Below are positions 61,158 through 64,000 of a DNA stretch of 64,000 nt, in pieces. The DNA is from Candidatus Neomicrothrix sp. UBA2517 (GTDB taxonomy: Bacteria > Actinomycetota > Acidimicrobiia > Acidimicrobiales > UBA8592). Position 1 is the stretch's first letter, and each line of letters opens with the position of its first letter. The stretch is from assembly GCA_002341185.1 (NCBI GenBank), contig DDNP01000003.1:29277-93276 (forward strand). The letters run 5' to 3'. Position numbers and translations under genes: made by a program. The notes beneath the pieces are model-generated. The model made no database searches, had not been told where the DNA came from, and saw only the letters and a program-made list of their open reading frames with translations.

Positions 61158-61163
61158 TTCCTT

Positions 61164-62201
61164 ATGACTTTTGATTTAATTGCGTATCAGTCCGTAAACG
61201 ATGACTTAGTTGATGCTTGCGGAATTGATCCCGGTCAGATTTGCGAATGGATTTATGATGCATCAGGTAATGCAACTCTTTCATCAATAATCGGATGGGC
61301 CGTTGATAAACCTTTGACCATTCTGGTTGTTCTTATGGTGGCCTTTATCGGGTCGCGAGTTCTCAAGAGAGCCATCATGCATTTTGGTGAGCGCCTCACT
61401 GACGAAAGAGAAAATCGTGCGTTAGCGCAATTGCAGAAAATAAAGGGAATTGAAAAGATCACTGACAAAGTGAAGTCCACTAATGTCTTGCAGGGTGAGC
61501 AGTCTGATTTAAGAACAAAAGCTAGAACCGAAACGCTAACGTCTGTTCTCTCAAGTATTGCTAATTTAGTTATTTGGACAGTAGCGGTTCTTATTTCACT
61601 TGGTGAGATAGGTATTAACCTTGGACCATTGATTGCGGGTGCCGGTATTGTCGGAGTCGCCGTAGGGTTTGGGGCACAATCGATAGTTAAAGACTTTTTG
61701 TCAGGAATGTTTATGCTTGTCGAGGATCAGTACGGAGTTGGGGATTCTGTTGATGTTGGCCTCGCATCAGGGACAGTAGAGAGAATGACGTTAAGGACTA
61801 CCATACTTAGGGATACAAACGGGAGTGTATGGTACATCCCAAATGGCGAAATAGCACGAGTGGGGAATAGGTCTCAGGTTTGGTCAAGAGCTGTACTTGA
61901 TGTAGATGTAGCCTACGATACCGATTTACGGCGGGCACAACAGATTATGCAAGATGTCGCTGAAGGTCTTTGGCATGACGATAGTTTTGTTGACGGAGAT
62001 ATAATTGAACAACCTAAAGTTACGGGAGTTCAGAATCTTGGAATTGACGGTATTACTCTTCGTCTAGTTGCGAAGACAGACCCATCTGAACAATGGGCTG
62101 TAGCTCGGGAGCTAAGGATTCGTATTAAAGAAGCTTTTGATGCGGAAGGTATCGAAATGCCATTCCCACAACGCACGGTATGGATCAAGCAAGAGAAGTA
62201 A
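61164..62201 (+). CDS. mscS: Small-conductance mechanosensitive channel (MscS family)
   Basis: The 345-residue membrane protein has hydrophobic segments near 45-68, 127-150 and 155-180, and the pore helix region GAGIVGVAVGFGAQSIVKDFLSGMFMLVEDQYGVGD typical of MscS TM3 and the beta domain. It has a charged coiled stretch between TM1 and TM2 (about 75-115). MscS releases osmolytes on hypo-osmotic shock. It sits alone, divergent from the mod operon and convergent with valS, 8 bases away. Confidence 0.92.
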   Translation: MTFDLIAYQSVNDDLVDACGIDPGQICEWIYDASGNATLSSIIGWAVDKPLTILVVLMVAFIGSRVLKRAIMHFGERLTDERENRALAQLQKIKGIEKITDKVKSTNVLQGEQSDLRTKARTETLTSVLSSIANLVIWTVAVLISLGEIGINLGPLIAGAGIVGVAVGFGAQSIVKDFLSGMFMLVEDQYGVGDSVDVGLASGTVERMTLRTTILRDTNGSVWYIPNGEIARVGNRSQVWSRAVLDVDVAYDTDLRRAQQIMQDVAEGLWHDDSFVDGDIIEQPKVTGVQNLGIDGITLRLVAKTDPSEQWAVARELRIRIKEAFDAEGIEMPFPQRTVWIKQEK

Positions 62202-62209
62202 CTATGGTG

Positions 62210-64000
62210 CTAGTCCAAATTAGTTAGAGAGCGTTGTGCGGCTTCAAGATCAGCTTCCGCTGAGGCAAGCATGTTTCGAGTTTCTTCAATGATTTCAGGC
62301 TTTGCATTCTCTAGGTAACCTTTATTACTTAAACGTGTTCTAAAGCCGTGAACCTGATTTTCTTTTTCAGAGATAAGTTTTTGTAAACGCGTTTTCTGAG
62401 CATCAAGGTCAACCTCATTGTGGAGACCTGAGACTCTTATTTCAGCTCCTTCAAATGTAAGCACGCTAGAGTTTTCAACTTGTTCTTTAGATACTGATTG
62501 AGTTTTTCCAAGACCAGCTAGTACTTCTACAAATCCATCAACTCGTTGAAGCAGATCTAACACCTGACTAGGGGCTTGAAGATCAATAATTTGACGGGGT
62601 TTGACTCCTTGTTCAGCTCGCGCAGACCTGATAAGGGCTACTAGCTGGTTGGCACTATTAAAATCTTTAAATAGCTGAGGTGAGTTAATTTGACCTAATT
62701 CAATTTTAGGCCATGCAGCATTTGCAAGTATCTCGGCATCGGGGAGCTCGATTCCCAACAAATTCGAACTGGTAGCATTTCGGACATGAGTCCACAGAGC
62801 TTCAGTTATAAATGGACAAACTGGATGCATAATCCTTAAAACTGCGTTAAGGAGATTCGCTAAAACCATCTGCTGTTCAGGGTCATCATCAATTGAAGGT
62901 TTCACGACCTCTAAATAACGGTCACAGACATCGTGCCACACAAAGTCGTAAAGGGTGTCAGCAAAGACGTTAAATTGATATTTGCGAATCGAATCTTCTA
63001 GCTTATTAGTAGTCTCTTCGAGTCTAGAAAATATCCATCTATCTATAAAAGGTCTGTTAGCTAAGTCAATTTCTTGCAGTGACTTACTGTCGATTCTATT
63101 TAAGGCAAACCGTGTTGCATTCCAGACTTTGTTCGCAAAATTTCTTCCTAAATCAAATCTTGAAGATGTATTTCTAGCTAAAGGTACAGATCCAGATGGT
63201 TCTACTACACCCGCTGCTGCTCCATAAGCGCTTACCATATGCTTAGTATGATCCTTTGGTGATTGTTGAGTAGGAGCAGCAACAAGATGTCCCGAGGGAG
63301 TCTCAATGAATTCAGGTTGGAATGATTCTCCTGTGTGGGGGCAAACCATCTCAACAGGCATACGGACATCTTGGGTATCGGTGGTCATCTGTACCAAAGT
63401 GAATCGCATCGCATCCGCACCGTGGCTGAAAATAATATCACGTGGGTCAACACCATTACCTAGGCTCTTTGACATCTTTTGTCCGTGTCCATCTTGAACC
63501 ATTGCGTGAATGAATACGTCTTTAAACGGAAGGCGACCGTTGAGGAAATAACGATTGAACATCACCATTCTGCTTACCCATAAAGTAATAATTTCTCGGG
63601 CAGTTGAGAGGACAGAAGTTGGATTGAAGAAGTCGAGTAGTCCTTCAGTTTCAGGGAAATCTTCAGGCCATGGCCACCCCATTGTTGATAATGGCCATAG
63701 GGCCGAAGAAAACCAGGTATCAAGTACATCTGGGTCACGGGTGAAGCCTTCGCTTTCAAGAAGTTGAATTAATTCAGATTCCGAAGTTCTTTGAGATTGA
63801 CCTAGTCTTTGTATGGTATTTTCAGGAGGGACACAAATAGATTCCTCTATGAGGCCTTCTTCTGTTCTTCTAACTCTATGAGCGGCACCTAACTTAGTCC
63901 ATTGGCTTTCAGGTATCTCTCCATTCAGGTCAAGTTCTTCAAATACAGTTTGTTCTTGTGGAAGTGTTCTTACCCATACAGGTATTTGATGTCCCCACCA
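62210..64000 (-). CDS. valS: Valyl-tRNA synthetase, N-terminus outside the window
   Basis: The frame is open to the right edge and continues there as WWGHQIPVWV, a class I synthetase core motif, so the gene is cut by the window. About 596 residues are visible: DPDVLDTWFSSALWPLS, then KMSKS in GQKMSKSLGN, the anticodon-binding domain (about RNFANKVWNATRFALNRI onward, WHDVCDRYLEVVKP), and a C-terminal coiled coil (QKTRLQKLISEKENQVHGFRTRL). An insertion of roughly 60 residues with CPHTGES and APTQQ lies between the catalytic domain and the anticodon-binding domain. The gene ends 8 bases from mscS. Confidence 0.96.
   Translation of the reverse strand, partial: WWGHQIPVWVRTLPQEQTVFEELDLNGEIPESQWTKLGAAHRVRRTEEGLIEESICVPPENTIQRLGQSQRTSESELIQLLESEGFTRDPDVLDTWFSSALWPLSTMGWPWPEDFPETEGLLDFFNPTSVLSTAREIITLWVSRMVMFNRYFLNGRLPFKDVFIHAMVQDGHGQKMSKSLGNGVDPRDIIFSHGADAMRFTLVQMTTDTQDVRMPVEMVCPHTGESFQPEFIETPSGHLVAAPTQQSPKDHTKHMVSAYGAAAGVVEPSGSVPLARNTSSRFDLGRNFANKVWNATRFALNRIDSKSLQEIDLANRPFIDRWIFSRLEETTNKLEDSIRKYQFNVFADTLYDFVWHDVCDRYLEVVKPSIDDDPEQQMVLANLLNAVLRIMHPVCPFITEALWTHVRNATSSNLLGIELPDAEILANAAWPKIELGQINSPQLFKDFNSANQLVALIRSARAEQGVKPRQIIDLQAPSQVLDLLQRVDGFVEVLAGLGKTQSVSKEQVENSSVLTFEGAEIRVSGLHNEVDLDAQKTRLQKLISEKENQVHGFRTRLSNKGYLENAKPEIIEETRNMLASAEADLEAAQRSLTNLD

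Noticed and set aside
61001..61163. Molybdenum-cofactor riboswitch upstream of the mod operon
   Set aside because: The region is A/T-rich with no stable multi-stem structure visible, and an HTH-TOBE regulator gene already accounts for control.

Overview
The window is a gene-dense stretch of bacterial chromosome of moderate-to-low G+C (judged by eye, not computed). A WhiB-family Fe-S regulator with its GFWGG turn (41975), a mycothiol-isomerase-like DinB protein (9343), and many acyl-CoA dehydrogenase, CoA-transferase and flavin (LLM) genes point to an actinobacterium. An Acidimicrobiia-like, possibly marine, lineage is my inference. No tRNA, rRNA, CRISPR array, insertion sequence or phage gene was recognised. 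No gap between genes exceeds about 200 bases, and several convergent genes touch or share their stop codons, so the genome looks streamlined.

Layout. 1-9342 (+): a GlmS-like protein cut by the left edge, nnr, alr, a DmpA/NylC-type peptidase, the t6A/N-acetylation block tsaE-tsaB-rimI-tsaD, and an acyl-CoA dehydrogenase. 9343-16100: short alternating units holding a DinB-like protein, a MaoC hydratase with a flavin split-barrel protein and an aldo/keto reductase, a plsC/crotonase/quinone-oxidoreductase operon, a small exported helical protein and a RarD permease. 16197-34704: an accessory catabolic region with a trypsin-like lipoprotein, Rieske oxygenase, a degenerate HMG-CoA-synthase/OB-fold fusion beside a thiolase, carotenoid oxygenase, crotonase, dienelactone hydrolase, SDR, LLM oxidoreductase, phytanoyl-CoA dioxygenase, class III CoA-transferase, S9 peptidase, a second acyl-CoA dehydrogenase, an EthD protein, epoxide hydrolase and an APH-fold kinase. 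Together these look like oxygenation, CoA activation and beta-oxidation of lipids, terpenoids or aromatics. 34832-44920: envelope and lipid genes (plsY, GT2, a fasciclin/OmpA protein), msrA, a second MaoC protein, coaA, an alcohol dehydrogenase, whiB, hydrolase, thioesterase and SDR genes.

44934-64000: an FKBP isomerase, a 973-residue cytochrome P450-UbiB/ABC1 kinase fusion, a stand-alone cyclic-nucleotide-binding domain, the methylmalonyl-CoA mutase operon mutA-mutB-meaB, nrdAB (class Ia ribonucleotide reductase) behind a structured leader, a molybdate regulator-transporter operon ending in rraA, an MscS channel, and valS cut by the right edge.

The most unusual items are the P450-UbiB fusion (45367-48288), the synthase/OB-fold fusion that has lost its nucleophile and zinc ligands (18189), the three-hairpin nrdAB leader (57354-57493), a BON-fasciclin-OmpA surface protein (37067), and a repeated arrangement in which a TANNNT hexamer lies 6-7 nt before a start codon, suggesting many leaderless mRNAs.
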